64,000 bases of DNA, from assembly GCF_001425705.1 (NCBI RefSeq), contig NZ_LMDC01000012.1, positions 127,402 to 191,401 of the forward strand, written 5' to 3'. This document shows positions 46,065 through 54,752 of this stretch, piece after piece. Within the stretch, counting starts at the first letter, position 1; every line of letters starts with the position of its first letter. The notes under the pieces are model-generated. The model was given only the letters and a program-made list of their open reading frames with translations. It was not told the DNA's origin and searched no databases. Source of the stretch: Pelomonas sp. Root1217. GTDB lineage: Bacteria; Pseudomonadota; Gammaproteobacteria; Burkholderiales; Burkholderiaceae_C. A program made the position numbers and the translations under genes.

Positions 46065-48014
46065 ATGAAGACGATGACGACGGCGCTGATGGCCGCCCTG
46101 GCCCTGGCCGCCTGCAGCCGCGAGACGGCGGCCCCCTCAGGCGATGCGAGCTCCACAACCGTGCAGGCGAACGCGCAGTTCACGCAGACCCTGCCGCTGG
46201 ACGAGGCCCAGGGCTTCGAGGACGCCAAGCGCGGCCTCATCGCCCGCCCAGAGGGCAAGATCCTCGCGGCCGACGGCAGCGTGTTGATCGACTTCGACGC
46301 CTTCAAGTTCGTCGACGGTGCGGCGCCCCCGACCGTCAACCCCAGCCTGTGGCGCCACGCCAAGCTCAATGCCCAGGCGGGGCTCTTCAAGGTCGTGGAC
46401 GGCGTCTACCAGCTGCGCGGCTTCGACATCGGCAACATGACGCTGATCGAGGGCAAGACCGGCTGGATCGTCATCGACGTGCTGACCTGCCGCGAGACCG
46501 CCACAGCGGCGCTGGCTTTCGCGCGCCAGCATCTCGGCAACAAACCCGTCACGGCGCTGCTGTTCTCGCACAGCCACATCGACCATTTCGGCGGCGCCCT
46601 TGGCGTGCTGACGCCCGAGCAGGTGAAGGCCGGCGTGCCCGTCATCGCTTCCGCCGGCTTCATGGAAGAAGCCACCAGCGAGAACGTCCTCGTCGGCGCC
46701 GCGATGGGCCGCCGCTCGGCCTACCAGTTCGGCAAGAACCTGGAGCGCTCGGCCAAGGGCCTGGTCGACACCGGCCTGGGCAAGGCCGTGGGCTACGGCA
46801 CTTTCGGCGTGCTGGCGCCCACCGATCTCATCACCCAGCCCACCGAAGAGCGCGTGCTGGACGGCGTGCGCTTCGTCTTCCACAACGTGCCCGGCGCCGA
46901 GGCGCCGGCCGAGATGACCTTCTCGGTGCCGTCGCTCAAGCTCTATGGCGGCGCCGAGAACCTCGCGCAGACCATGCACAACCTGCTGCCCGTGCGTGGC
47001 GCCAAGGTGCGCGACGCGCTGCGCTGGGCCGGCTACATGCAGGGCGCGCTGGACCAGCTCGGCGACGCCGAGGTTTACGTCGGCCAGCACAACTGGCCGG
47101 TCTGGGGGCACGACCGCATCGCCGACTTCATCACCAAGCACCGCGACGTCTACAAATACACCCACGACCAGACCGTGCGCCTCATCAACGCCGGCCTGAC
47201 GCCGGCGGAGATCGCCGACCAGATCCGCCTGCCCAAGTCACTGCAGAACCACTTCGGCGCCCGCGGCTACTACGGCGACCTGCGCCACAACGTCAAGGCC
47301 GTCTACCAGTTCTACCTGGGCGCCTACGACGGCAACCCTGCCCACCTCGACCCGCTGCCACCGGTGGATGTGGCCAGGCGCTATGTGGCCCTGGCCGGCG
47401 GCGCCGACAAGGCCGTGGCCGCCGCGCAGACCGCCTTCGACCAGGGCGACTACCGCTGGGCCGCCGAGCTGCTGAACCATGTCGTCTTCGCCGACGCCGG
47501 CAACAAGGCCGCGCGCGGGCTGCTGGCACGCGCCTACGACCAGCTCGGCTACGTGGCCGAGGCCTCCACCTGGCGCAACAGCTACCTGACGGCGGCCGCC
47601 GAGCTGCGCGGCGGTGCGCCCAAGCAAGGCGTCAACCGTGCGGCCTTTGTCGACATGCTGGCCCAGACGCCCATCGAGCGCTTCCTCGAAGCGATGGCCG
47701 CCGGCCTCAACGGTCCCGCTGCTGAAGGCAAGGACTTCAAGATCAACCTCGTGCTGACCGACACCAAGGAAAGCTATGTGCTGTGGATTGAGAACGCCGT
47801 GCTGCACCACCGGCGCGCCGAGCCGGCGGCGGATGCCAACGCGACGCTGGCGCTGACCCAGGGCTTCTTCGTCAGGATGATGGCCGGCACGGCCGGCGCC
47901 AAGGATCTGCTGATGTCCGATGACGTCAAGGTGACCGGCAGCAAGATCGATCTCGGCCGCTTCCTGAGCCTGATGGACAAGGCGACGGGCACCTTCCCCA
48001 TCGTGTCGCGCTGA
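46065..48014 (+). CDS. Alkyl sulfatase (SdsA-like, metallo-beta-lactamase fold), lipoprotein
   Basis: The product is 649 residues. A lipobox (ALAACSR) shows membrane anchoring. The catalytic domain has the di-zinc motif HSHIDH (His169, His171, Asp173, His174) with further ligands in PGAEAPAEM (Glu279), GGAENLAQTMHN (Glu298) and GQHNWPVWG (His342). A dimerisation region and a C-terminal SCP2-like domain (residues about 530-645) complete the SdsA1 layout. It hydrolyses alkyl sulfates such as SDS to alcohol and sulfate. AGGAG lies upstream of the ATG. It pairs with the GMC dehydrogenase for oxidation of the alcohol. Confidence 0.9.
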   Translation: MKTMTTALMAALALAACSRETAAPSGDASSTTVQANAQFTQTLPLDEAQGFEDAKRGLIARPEGKILAADGSVLIDFDAFKFVDGAAPPTVNPSLWRHAKLNAQAGLFKVVDGVYQLRGFDIGNMTLIEGKTGWIVIDVLTCRETATAALAFARQHLGNKPVTALLFSHSHIDHFGGALGVLTPEQVKAGVPVIASAGFMEEATSENVLVGAAMGRRSAYQFGKNLERSAKGLVDTGLGKAVGYGTFGVLAPTDLITQPTEERVLDGVRFVFHNVPGAEAPAEMTFSVPSLKLYGGAENLAQTMHNLLPVRGAKVRDALRWAGYMQGALDQLGDAEVYVGQHNWPVWGHDRIADFITKHRDVYKYTHDQTVRLINAGLTPAEIADQIRLPKSLQNHFGARGYYGDLRHNVKAVYQFYLGAYDGNPAHLDPLPPVDVARRYVALAGGADKAVAAAQTAFDQGDYRWAAELLNHVVFADAGNKAARGLLARAYDQLGYVAEASTWRNSYLTAAAELRGGAPKQGVNRAAFVDMLAQTPIERFLEAMAAGLNGPAAEGKDFKINLVLTDTKESYVLWIENAVLHHRRAEPAADANATLALTQGFFVRMMAGTAGAKDLLMSDDVKVTGSKIDLGRFLSLMDKATGTFPIVSR

Positions 48015-48020
48015 CGCGTC

Positions 48021-49160
48021 CTAGTCCAGGGGCCAGGGCATGGCCTTGGGCATCTTGGTGGGGTCTTCGGGCTCCACCGCCTTAGCGCTCCTGCGCGCCG
48101 GCGCGTCGGCCTCGCGCCACCACGGCGTCGCGGGCTCGCCCCTGGCCGGCTCCACCGCTTCGCCCAGGCGCGGCATCAGCAGCTGGGCGCCCTGCCTGGG
48201 CCCCAGTTCCAGCAGCGTCTCGGCCGGTGCATCCCAGTCGTGCAAGGCCAGCGAGAAGGTGCCCCAGTGCACCGGCAGGAAGGCACCGCCGCCGAGCAGC
48301 TGGTAGGCCTTCAGCGCGTTCTCCGGCCCGAGGTGGATGTCGCCCCAGGAGGGATGGAAGGCGCCGACTTCCAGCATGACGAGGTCAAAAGGACCGAAGC
48401 GCTCGCGGATGGCCGCGTACTCGGTCGTCAGCCCCGTGTCGCCGCTGAAGAACACGCGGTGCTTCGGCGTCTCGATGACGATGGACGACCACAGCGTCGC
48501 GTTGCGGTCGGTCAGCGACCGGCCCGAGAAGTGCTGCGACGGCGCCGCGTGGATGCGCAACTCGGCGCCCGGCGCCTGCCAGTGCTCCCACCAGTCCAGC
48601 TCGACGATGCGCTCGGGCGGCACGCCCCAGGCCTCCAGGTGGGCGCCAACACCCAGTGACGTGATGAAGGGCACCTGCTGCAGCTTCACCAGCTCCTTGA
48701 TGGTGCCCATGTCCAGGTGGTCGTAGTGGTCATGGGAAATGACGACGGCGTCCAGCCGGGGCAGGGCCTTCAACGCCAGCGGCACCGGCTGGAAGCGCTT
48801 GGGGCCCGCCAGCTGTGTCGGCGAGGCGCGCTTGCCCCAGACGGGGTCGGTCAGCACGCGCAGCCCGTCGATCTCGATCATCACCGTGGAGTGGCCCAGC
48901 CAGGTGGCGCGCAGGCCGGTGTCGCTGGGCTGCAGCCAGGCCTCCAGCGGGTTGACCGAAGGCAGGGTGCCAGCGGGTGTGCGGCGGCCGTCGGCGCAGA
49001 TGAAGTCACCCAGCGATGGCCGCTCGGTCCGGTCACGCAAACCCAGCTGGATGGGGTGGACGTTGCGAAAGCCCTCGCCCGCCTCCGTGGCCAGGTAGCG
49101 CGGCGAGGCCCGCATGCGTTCGAGACGGGGGCCGGTGGCGCGTTTGCCGAGGGATTTCAT
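48021..49160 (-). CDS. MBL-fold metallo-hydrolase (NAPE-PLD/UlaG-like)
   Basis: The product is 379 residues. The fold is shown by LGHSTVMIEIDGLRVLTDPVW, the metal motif HDHYDHLD, FSGDTG with the bridging Asp, and a C-terminal PVHWGTFSL with the last His. This is the NAPE-PLD-like group of N-acyl-phosphatidylethanolamine phospholipase D relatives; bacterial members are often called L-ascorbate-6-phosphate lactonase-like. The substrate is unknown. It overlaps the YkgJ-type gene by four bases and converges on the alkylsulfatase. Confidence 0.87.
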   Translation of the reverse strand: MKSLGKRATGPRLERMRASPRYLATEAGEGFRNVHPIQLGLRDRTERPSLGDFICADGRRTPAGTLPSVNPLEAWLQPSDTGLRATWLGHSTVMIEIDGLRVLTDPVWGKRASPTQLAGPKRFQPVPLALKALPRLDAVVISHDHYDHLDMGTIKELVKLQQVPFITSLGVGAHLEAWGVPPERIVELDWWEHWQAPGAELRIHAAPSQHFSGRSLTDRNATLWSSIVIETPKHRVFFSGDTGLTTEYAAIRERFGPFDLVMLEVGAFHPSWGDIHLGPENALKAYQLLGGGAFLPVHWGTFSLALHDWDAPAETLLELGPRQGAQLLMPRLGEAVEPARGEPATPWWREADAPARRSAKAVEPEDPTKMPKAMPWPLD

Positions 49161-49516
49161 GGCTGCAGGTGTTGGGGCAGACCTGCCGAGATGGCGCCGT
49201 GGCGCCGGCTTTCAAGGCCGTGGGCGGCGCGGGCCTTCAGGCACTGGCTGTCGCCGGGCTGCACGCTGCGGCAGGTGCTGGAGCGCTGGGCGTAGATGGC
49301 GCAGGCCACATCGCCACCCACCTCGCCGCGCAGCGCGATGCAGCGCACCGGCCGCGCCTCGGTGCCGGCCATGCAACGGTGCAGCGAGCCGACCGGCCGC
49401 GTCAGCGCCACCGGCACCGTGCCGCCGGGCGCGTCATCGGCTTCGGCCCAGTAGAAAGACACGCGGAAGACGGCACAGCAGGCGCCGCAGCGCTGGCAGT
49501 CGAAGTCCTCGTCCAT
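49157..49516 (-). CDS. YkgJ family cysteine cluster protein
   Basis: The product is 119 residues with the characteristic Cys pattern CQRCGACCAVFRV, then PVRCIALRG, ACAIYAQRSSTCR and a last Cys, which could bind zinc or an iron-sulfur cluster. Members of the YkgJ/UPF0153 family are linked to metal chelation or oxidative chemistry but lack a defined role. Translation is coupled to the MBL gene by a four-base overlap. Confidence 0.8.
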   Translation of the reverse strand: MDEDFDCQRCGACCAVFRVSFYWAEADDAPGGTVPVALTRPVGSLHRCMAGTEARPVRCIALRGEVGGDVACAIYAQRSSTCRSVQPGDSQCLKARAAHGLESRRHGAISAGLPQHLQP

Positions 49517-49525
49517 CGCTTGGGG

Positions 49526-49906
49526 TCAGGCCTCGGCGATCGCCGCGATGGAAACCTTCAACCCCGGCACGCGAGCCGGCAGCTTGGCGCCCTGGCGGGC
49601 CGGCGGGTCGACCGGGAACCAGCGCAGGTATTCCTCGTTCATGCCCGCGAAGTCGTCCTCGTCGGCCAACACGATGGTGACGCTGACGATCCTGTCCATC
49701 GAGCTGCCCGCGGCGTCGAGGATGGCGGCTATGTTGGTCAGGCACTGGCGGGTCTGTTCCTGCACCGTGGTGCCGACGAACTGGCCGGTCTCGGGGTCGG
49801 TCGGGGCCGTGCCGGACACAAAGACCAGCCCTGCCGCCTTGACGGCCTGGCTGTAGACGGGCGGCGGCTTGGCGGCCTTGGGCGTGTAGACGATGTTGCG
49901 AGGCAC
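49526..49906 (-). CDS. RidA family protein (enamine/imine deaminase-like)
   Basis: The product is 126 residues. The YjgF/RidA fold is clear: NIVYTPKAAKPPPVYSQAV, GLVFVSGTAPTD, QTRQCLTNIAAILDAAGSS and the ending LPARVPGLKVSIAAIA. The conserved Arg of the active site is present in PPAR, but the usual Glu in the V-E-I ending is Ser (VSI). The family deaminates reactive enamines; lack of the Glu suggests another substrate. GTG 49906 has AAGGAG upstream. Its neighbour on the 5' side is a cupin gene, 15 bases away. Confidence 0.87.
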   Translation of the reverse strand: MPRNIVYTPKAAKPPPVYSQAVKAAGLVFVSGTAPTDPETGQFVGTTVQEQTRQCLTNIAAILDAAGSSMDRIVSVTIVLADEDDFAGMNEEYLRWFPVDPPARQGAKLPARVPGLKVSIAAIAEA

Positions 49907-49920
49907 GGAGTCTCCTTGTG

Positions 49921-50304
49921 TCAGACCGGCTGATGCTTGGTGCCGGCACCCATCGTGACGAAAAACATGCGGCTGGGCCGGAACACCTTGGCCGTGTGCC
50001 ACACGCCGCGCGGCACGACGACGGCGCCGCGGTCGGTGATGCGTTGCGAAGTCATCACCCCCTCAGCCGTCTCCATCTGGAATTCGATGTCGCCGTCCAG
50101 CAGATAGACGAATTCCTCGCCATGGGGGTGCATCTCCCAGCTGCCCCAGTCGGCGTCGCAGAGGAATTCGGACACCAGCCAGTCCTTGCCCAGCGCGTCC
50201 AGGGCTTCCTGCGGCTGGGCCCAGAACGCGCGGCCGCCGGTTTCCTGGCGGATGCCGCCGGCAGCGTCGAGCAGGGCGTAGGTTTCGTCGGGCAAGAACT
50301 TCAT
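49921..50304 (-). CDS. Cupin domain protein
   Basis: The product is 127 residues of single-cupin fold. The metal site is GSWEMHPHGEEFVYLLDGD, with His and Glu ligands, and VPRGVWHTAKVF supplies the last His. It could be an oxygenase/isomerase-like small cupin or a sensor; the sequence does not decide. It heads a run of four genes in the same direction (cupin, RidA-like, YkgJ-like, MBL). ATG 50304 has GGAGG ten bases before it. Confidence 0.85.
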   Translation of the reverse strand: MKFLPDETYALLDAAGGIRQETGGRAFWAQPQEALDALGKDWLVSEFLCDADWGSWEMHPHGEEFVYLLDGDIEFQMETAEGVMTSQRITDRGAVVVPRGVWHTAKVFRPSRMFFVTMGAGTKHQPV

Positions 50305-50400
50305 CAGGGCGACCTCCTGGCGTCGATTGTGCGGGGCCGGTGTGCAACATGCCGCAACCGGGTGGCTTGAAAAGTGTGGGGGTGGCGGCATGTGGGACGC

Positions 50401-50724
50401 ATGCCTTCCGTCATCAAGCTCGCTGTCCCCGCCGAACTGCTGTCCCTCGTGCGCCTGGCCCAGTTGCTGCAGGCGCTTGAAGGCCAGGACCATGCGGCGG
50501 ACCCCCACCAATACCAGCTCCTCGTGCAGAAGCTAGGCGTCGAGTTGCGCGAGCACCAGGGCCACCCGGTGCTCGCCAGCCTGCTCGACCACTTCCCTGC
50601 GGCGGCTGAGGTCTACGAGAACCTGCAATACGGCCATGCCGGCCTGGTGCGGGCGCCGCTGGAGATGTCGCTCAGCTCGGAGCTGGCGACGCGCAGCCTG
50701 CTGGACCGCATCCGCGGCGGCTGA
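50401..50724 (+). CDS. Hypothetical small cytoplasmic protein
   Basis: The product is 107 residues, helical, with no signal or membrane helix and no recognised motif. A hydrophobic N-terminal helix (LLSLVRLAQLLQALEG) and a conserved-looking LQYGHAGLVRAPLEMSLSSE are its main features. It converges on the acyl-CoA synthetase gene with an 18-base gap. The coding statistics look real (G+C-rich third positions), but there is no family name. Confidence 0.6.
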   Translation: MPSVIKLAVPAELLSLVRLAQLLQALEGQDHAADPHQYQLLVQKLGVELREHQGHPVLASLLDHFPAAAEVYENLQYGHAGLVRAPLEMSLSSELATRSLLDRIRGG

Positions 50725-50742
50725 CGGCCAACCGGGCTGTGA

Positions 50743-52605
50743 TCAGCTGCTGCTGACCTCGGCCTCGAACAGATAGCCGGCCAGCGCGCGCTCCACGGCC
50801 GCGACGGCGTCCGCGCTGGCGGCCGGCAGCGTCACCGCGACCCGCATGCCGCGCCGCCCGCCCTCGCGCACCTGCACCTGCGCGTCGGCATGGCCGAGCT
50901 GCTCGTGCACGAGCTGCGTCACCAGCCGGGACGCGGCGTCGCAGCGCAGCTGCGGCTTGTAGATCTTGCCCACCGAGGTCAGCGGGATCGCGTCGATGAC
51001 GTGGATGCGCTTGGGCCAGGCCGGCCGCTCGCCGATCAGCGCCTGGGCATGGGCCTGGAGTTCGTCCTCGCTCACCTGGGCACCGGGGCGCAGCGCCACA
51101 TAGCAGACCGGCAGCTCGCCGGCATAGCCGTCGGGCATGCCCACCGCTGCGGCCAGCGCAACGGCGGGATGCTCGGCCAGCGCGTTCTCAATCATCAAGG
51201 GGTCGATGTTGTGGCCGCTGCGGATGATGAGGTCCTTGGCACGGCCGGCAATGTGCAGGCGGCCGGTGTCGTCTACACAGCCGAGGTCGCCGCTGTTGAG
51301 CAGGCCGTCCTCGAAGATGCCGACGTTGTGCTCGGGGTTGCGGTAGCCCGGTGAGACGTGCGGCCCTTCGACGGTGATGACGCCGATCTCGCCGCCGTCG
51401 CAGGCCTCGCCCAGCCGCCCGTCGGCCTGCAGCCGGCGCACCACCACGCGTGTGTAGGGCAGGGGCCAGCCCACCGAGCCGACGCCGCCCGGGCCGCCCA
51501 CCGCGTCGATGGCGATCAGGCCCGAGGCCTCCGTCATGCCGTAGACCTCGTACAGGCCGCGGCCCGTGACCTGGCGGAAGCGCTCGCCCACCGCCAGCGG
51601 CAGCGAGGCCGCGCCGCAGAAGCCCGCGCGCACGGCGCTGATGTCGGCCCCGGCCAGTGGCGACTCGAGCACCGCGCCCACCGAGGACGGCACGGCGCCC
51701 GCCAGCGTCACGCCGTGCTGCGCCACCAGCCGCCAGAAGCCCTGCACCATGGCCGGGTTGCGCAGGCCCGAGGGCGACATGATGAGCAGGCTGACGCCGG
51801 CCATGAAGGCGCTGAGCGCACAGAAGATGGTGCCGCCGACGTGAAAGAGCGGCAGCGTGGCCGTGAGGATGTCGGTGGGCCGCAGGTCGGCCAGCACCGC
51901 GCCGCCCAGCGCCGCTACCAGCTGGCTGCGGTGGGTGTGGGCCACGAGGCGCGGTGTGCCGGTGGTGCCGCCGGTGTGGAAATAGGCCGCCACGTCGGCA
52001 TCGCGGCCCGGGTTGTCGAAGACGAGGCGGTCGGCCGGCTGCGCCGCCAGCGCCGCGGGCAGGTCGATGACGCCATCCTCGGCCGGCGTGCCGGGTGGCG
52101 CCACGCGCACCAGGATCAGCCCGGGCAGCTGCTCGCGCAGGGCCAGCGCCTTCTGCCAGATGTCCAGCACCGGATGCGGCCCTAGCGCCACCAGCACCCG
52201 CGCGCCCGAGGCCTTGAGCAGTGCGGCGATGTGCCCGGGCTGCAGCAGGAAGTTGATCGGCACCGCATAGCCGGCCGTCTCGGCGCCCCACAGTGTGGCG
52301 TGGGTCTCGATCAGGCTGGGCAGCATGTAGGCCACGCCGGGCCGCGGGCCGGCCAGCGTGTGGAAGAGATTGGCGGCGCGCCGCACCAGGCCCAGCAGCT
52401 CGCGGTAGTTGACGCGCCGCGGCACCTCGTCGGGCGCGCCGGTCATCAGCTGGGTCAGCGCGGTGCGCTCGGGCCAGCATTCGGCGGCGTTGGCGAGCAC
52501 GTCCAGCACGCTGCGCTCGGGCAGGCGCGCGTCCAGCGGCATCTCGGCCTCGAAACGGCGCAGGTCGTCGAGGGTGCGGATCGGGGTCACCGGCAGTTGG
52601 GCCAT
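50743..52605 (-). CDS. AMP-binding acyl-CoA synthetase
   Basis: The product is 620 residues of the ANL superfamily. Motifs: AYFHTGGTTGTPRLVAHTH (A3, P-loop-like), YEVYGMTEASGL (A5), LNSGDLGCVDDTGRLHIAGRAKDLI (A7/A8, with the Asp that binds the ribose) and PLTSVGKIYKP (A10, with the catalytic Lys). It activates a carboxylic acid with ATP to an acyl-CoA; the wide pocket suggests a fatty or aromatic acid. ATG 52605 is preferred to a TTG six codons upstream. It could take the acid formed from alcohols by the GMC dehydrogenase, but the two are 5 kb apart. Confidence 0.88.
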   Translation of the reverse strand: MAQLPVTPIRTLDDLRRFEAEMPLDARLPERSVLDVLANAAECWPERTALTQLMTGAPDEVPRRVNYRELLGLVRRAANLFHTLAGPRPGVAYMLPSLIETHATLWGAETAGYAVPINFLLQPGHIAALLKASGARVLVALGPHPVLDIWQKALALREQLPGLILVRVAPPGTPAEDGVIDLPAALAAQPADRLVFDNPGRDADVAAYFHTGGTTGTPRLVAHTHRSQLVAALGGAVLADLRPTDILTATLPLFHVGGTIFCALSAFMAGVSLLIMSPSGLRNPAMVQGFWRLVAQHGVTLAGAVPSSVGAVLESPLAGADISAVRAGFCGAASLPLAVGERFRQVTGRGLYEVYGMTEASGLIAIDAVGGPGGVGSVGWPLPYTRVVVRRLQADGRLGEACDGGEIGVITVEGPHVSPGYRNPEHNVGIFEDGLLNSGDLGCVDDTGRLHIAGRAKDLIIRSGHNIDPLMIENALAEHPAVALAAAVGMPDGYAGELPVCYVALRPGAQVSEDELQAHAQALIGERPAWPKRIHVIDAIPLTSVGKIYKPQLRCDAASRLVTQLVHEQLGHADAQVQVREGGRRGMRVAVTLPAASADAVAAVERALAGYLFEAEVSSS

Positions 52606-52694
52606 GCGCGCTGCTCCAGGCAATGAGACTGGCCGACGCTACCGGATCGGCCTGCGGCGGGGAACGGCAAACACCCGCGTCGACCTGATCAAGC

Positions 52695-54752
52695 CTAGCC
52701 GCGCCGCAACCCGATCTCGAAGACGACACCATCTTCGACATTGCGCGCCGCGATGCTGCCGCCCATCTTGGCCAGATAGGTCTTGGCGACGAACAGCCCC
52801 TGGCCCCGCCGGACGCCGTCTTCCGGTTCGGCGTCGCTGACGCCGTAGTCGAAGATGCGCGCGAGCAGGTCCGCCGCAATCTGCGCGCCCTGGTTGTGGA
52901 CGTCCACGAGCGCCAGCTCGCCTTCGACGCGCAGCGTCAGCGTGATGGGCGTGCCGGCGACGCGGTAGCGGTCGGCATTGGTCAGCACGTGGGTGATGGC
53001 GTCTTCGAGCGGATATTCGTCGGCCTGCACCCAGGCCGGCTCGCCCGGCGTGTAGGCCACGTTGGCAATGCCCGCGTAGGCGGCGTTCTCGGCCACCTGC
53101 CGCAGGAAGGCGTCCAGGTCCAGCCGGCCCACGGCCAGTGTCGCGGCGGCCAGGGCTTCGCTCGGTGAGGCCTGGCCGTAAAGCACCTTGACGGCCTGCT
53201 GCATGCGCTGCACATAGCGCCGGCTCGGGTCGGCATCGCCGGCGTGCAGCAGCATCAGCGACTGCAGCGGCGACATGATCTCGTGGCCCACCGCATGCCA
53301 CTGGTCGTGCTCGCGCTCGGCGCGCAGCTGCTCGCGGCGCAGGCTGTCGCGGGCGTGCTGTAGCAGGTCCGACAGGCTGCCGGCCAGGATGCCCAGCTCA
53401 TCGCGGCCCCGCAGGTCGGCCACGTCCAGCGTGCCGAGCTCGAAGCGCTCGGGCGATTGCAGCTGGTGCGACAGCGCGGCGGCGCGCTTGGTCAACTTGG
53501 CGACGCGGCGGATCAGGCCCATCTCGATGATGAGCCAGGCCAGCGCAATCGCCGCCAGCATCGCGCCCACCGGCCAGGCCAGGCGGGCGGCGCTGGCGCT
53601 CAAGGTTCGGTCCAGGCCCTGCAGATCGCCGCTCAGCGTGATGTCGAAGCGGCCCGCGGGCGTCGTCACCGTGTCCCGGGCCTGCAGGGTGCGCGGCGTG
53701 GCCGGCGCGGGCAGGTGCTGGATCAAGGCCGTCAGCCACGGCGACGGCGGCGCAGCGGTCTCGTCGGCGCCCTGCAGCAGCGCGGTGACCGTGCTGCCGC
53801 GGGTGATCTTCAGCGTCTCGCCCGGCGCCAGCGTGCCGGACAGCCGCGCCAGCGTCAGCGGCGGCTGGGCCACGGCGCTGCTGCTGTCGAACAGCACCGT
53901 GCCGCCCGGGCCCAGCAGGGCCAGGCGCAGGCCGGTGCGAGACAAATCAGCCGGCGGCCATTGCGGCCCGCCGGGGCGGAACAGCGCCTCGCGAAAGGCT
54001 TCCACCGGCAGGCGGATGGACACCGTCGTGCGGCGCGCGCAGGGTTCGCTCGTGCTCAGGCACGGCCCTTCGCGCCAGACCCAGCCGCGGAAATCGCGCT
54101 GCGGCCGGGCCTTGTACGGCAGCGTCGTCGTGTTGCCGGCGTCGTTGACAGTGAAGCCGGGCAGCTGGCCGCGCTGGGCATCGATCATCTCCACGGGTGC
54201 CAGCCAATGCTGCTCGGCGCCGTCGCGCTTCAGGCTGATGTGCACGCGGTGCATGTCGGCCAGCTCCAGCGTGCCACGCTCACGCGACACCAGCGGCGGC
54301 GCATCCAGCGCGGCCACGAGATAGACGAAGCCACCGGCGTAGGCGTTGCTGCCCACCGCCGTGCACAGGCTGGCGCCGCCGGGGTATTGCAGCGCGCAGC
54401 CGGCCATCTCTACAGCGCGCTGGGCCTTGGTCGCGTCGTCGAAATCGATGGCCGCGAAAGGCAGTACCAGCGGCGCAACCCAGCCCGCGTCCACCTGGGC
54501 GGGCTCGGGGTTCATCAGCGCCAGCTGGCCGGAGGGGTGGCGCAGCTGGGCCACGATCTCGGCCAGCGACTTGGCGAAGGTCTGCTCGTAGCGCTGGGCA
54601 TTGCGCTGGCGCTCCTCGTTAAGCAGGGCCAGCGCCAGGGCCAGCGTGGCCAGGGCCAGGGCGATGAAGACGAGGTGGAAGACGATGCGGTTGCGAAAGG
54701 CCGCGACGCCCAGGCGCGGCATGTCGGGCAGCTCCACCCGGCCGAGCTTCAT
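52695..54752 (-). CDS. Sensor histidine kinase
   Basis: The product is 685 residues. An N-terminal membrane helix (about 22-45), a large periplasmic sensor domain (about 50-385) and a second helix (about 389-412) are followed by a linker. The H-box (GHEIMSPLQSL) has His490, and an HATPase domain ends the protein. The G1 box reads HNQGAQI rather than the usual DNGPGI, while the N-box and the GQGLFVAK G2 motif are near normal. It probably phosphorylates the response regulator encoded just upstream, as their genes overlap by four bases. The ligand is unknown. Confidence 0.87.
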   Translation of the reverse strand: MKLGRVELPDMPRLGVAAFRNRIVFHLVFIALALATLALALALLNEERQRNAQRYEQTFAKSLAEIVAQLRHPSGQLALMNPEPAQVDAGWVAPLVLPFAAIDFDDATKAQRAVEMAGCALQYPGGASLCTAVGSNAYAGGFVYLVAALDAPPLVSRERGTLELADMHRVHISLKRDGAEQHWLAPVEMIDAQRGQLPGFTVNDAGNTTTLPYKARPQRDFRGWVWREGPCLSTSEPCARRTTVSIRLPVEAFREALFRPGGPQWPPADLSRTGLRLALLGPGGTVLFDSSSAVAQPPLTLARLSGTLAPGETLKITRGSTVTALLQGADETAAPPSPWLTALIQHLPAPATPRTLQARDTVTTPAGRFDITLSGDLQGLDRTLSASAARLAWPVGAMLAAIALAWLIIEMGLIRRVAKLTKRAAALSHQLQSPERFELGTLDVADLRGRDELGILAGSLSDLLQHARDSLRREQLRAEREHDQWHAVGHEIMSPLQSLMLLHAGDADPSRRYVQRMQQAVKVLYGQASPSEALAAATLAVGRLDLDAFLRQVAENAAYAGIANVAYTPGEPAWVQADEYPLEDAITHVLTNADRYRVAGTPITLTLRVEGELALVDVHNQGAQIAADLLARIFDYGVSDAEPEDGVRRGQGLFVAKTYLAKMGGSIAARNVEDGVVFEIGLRRG

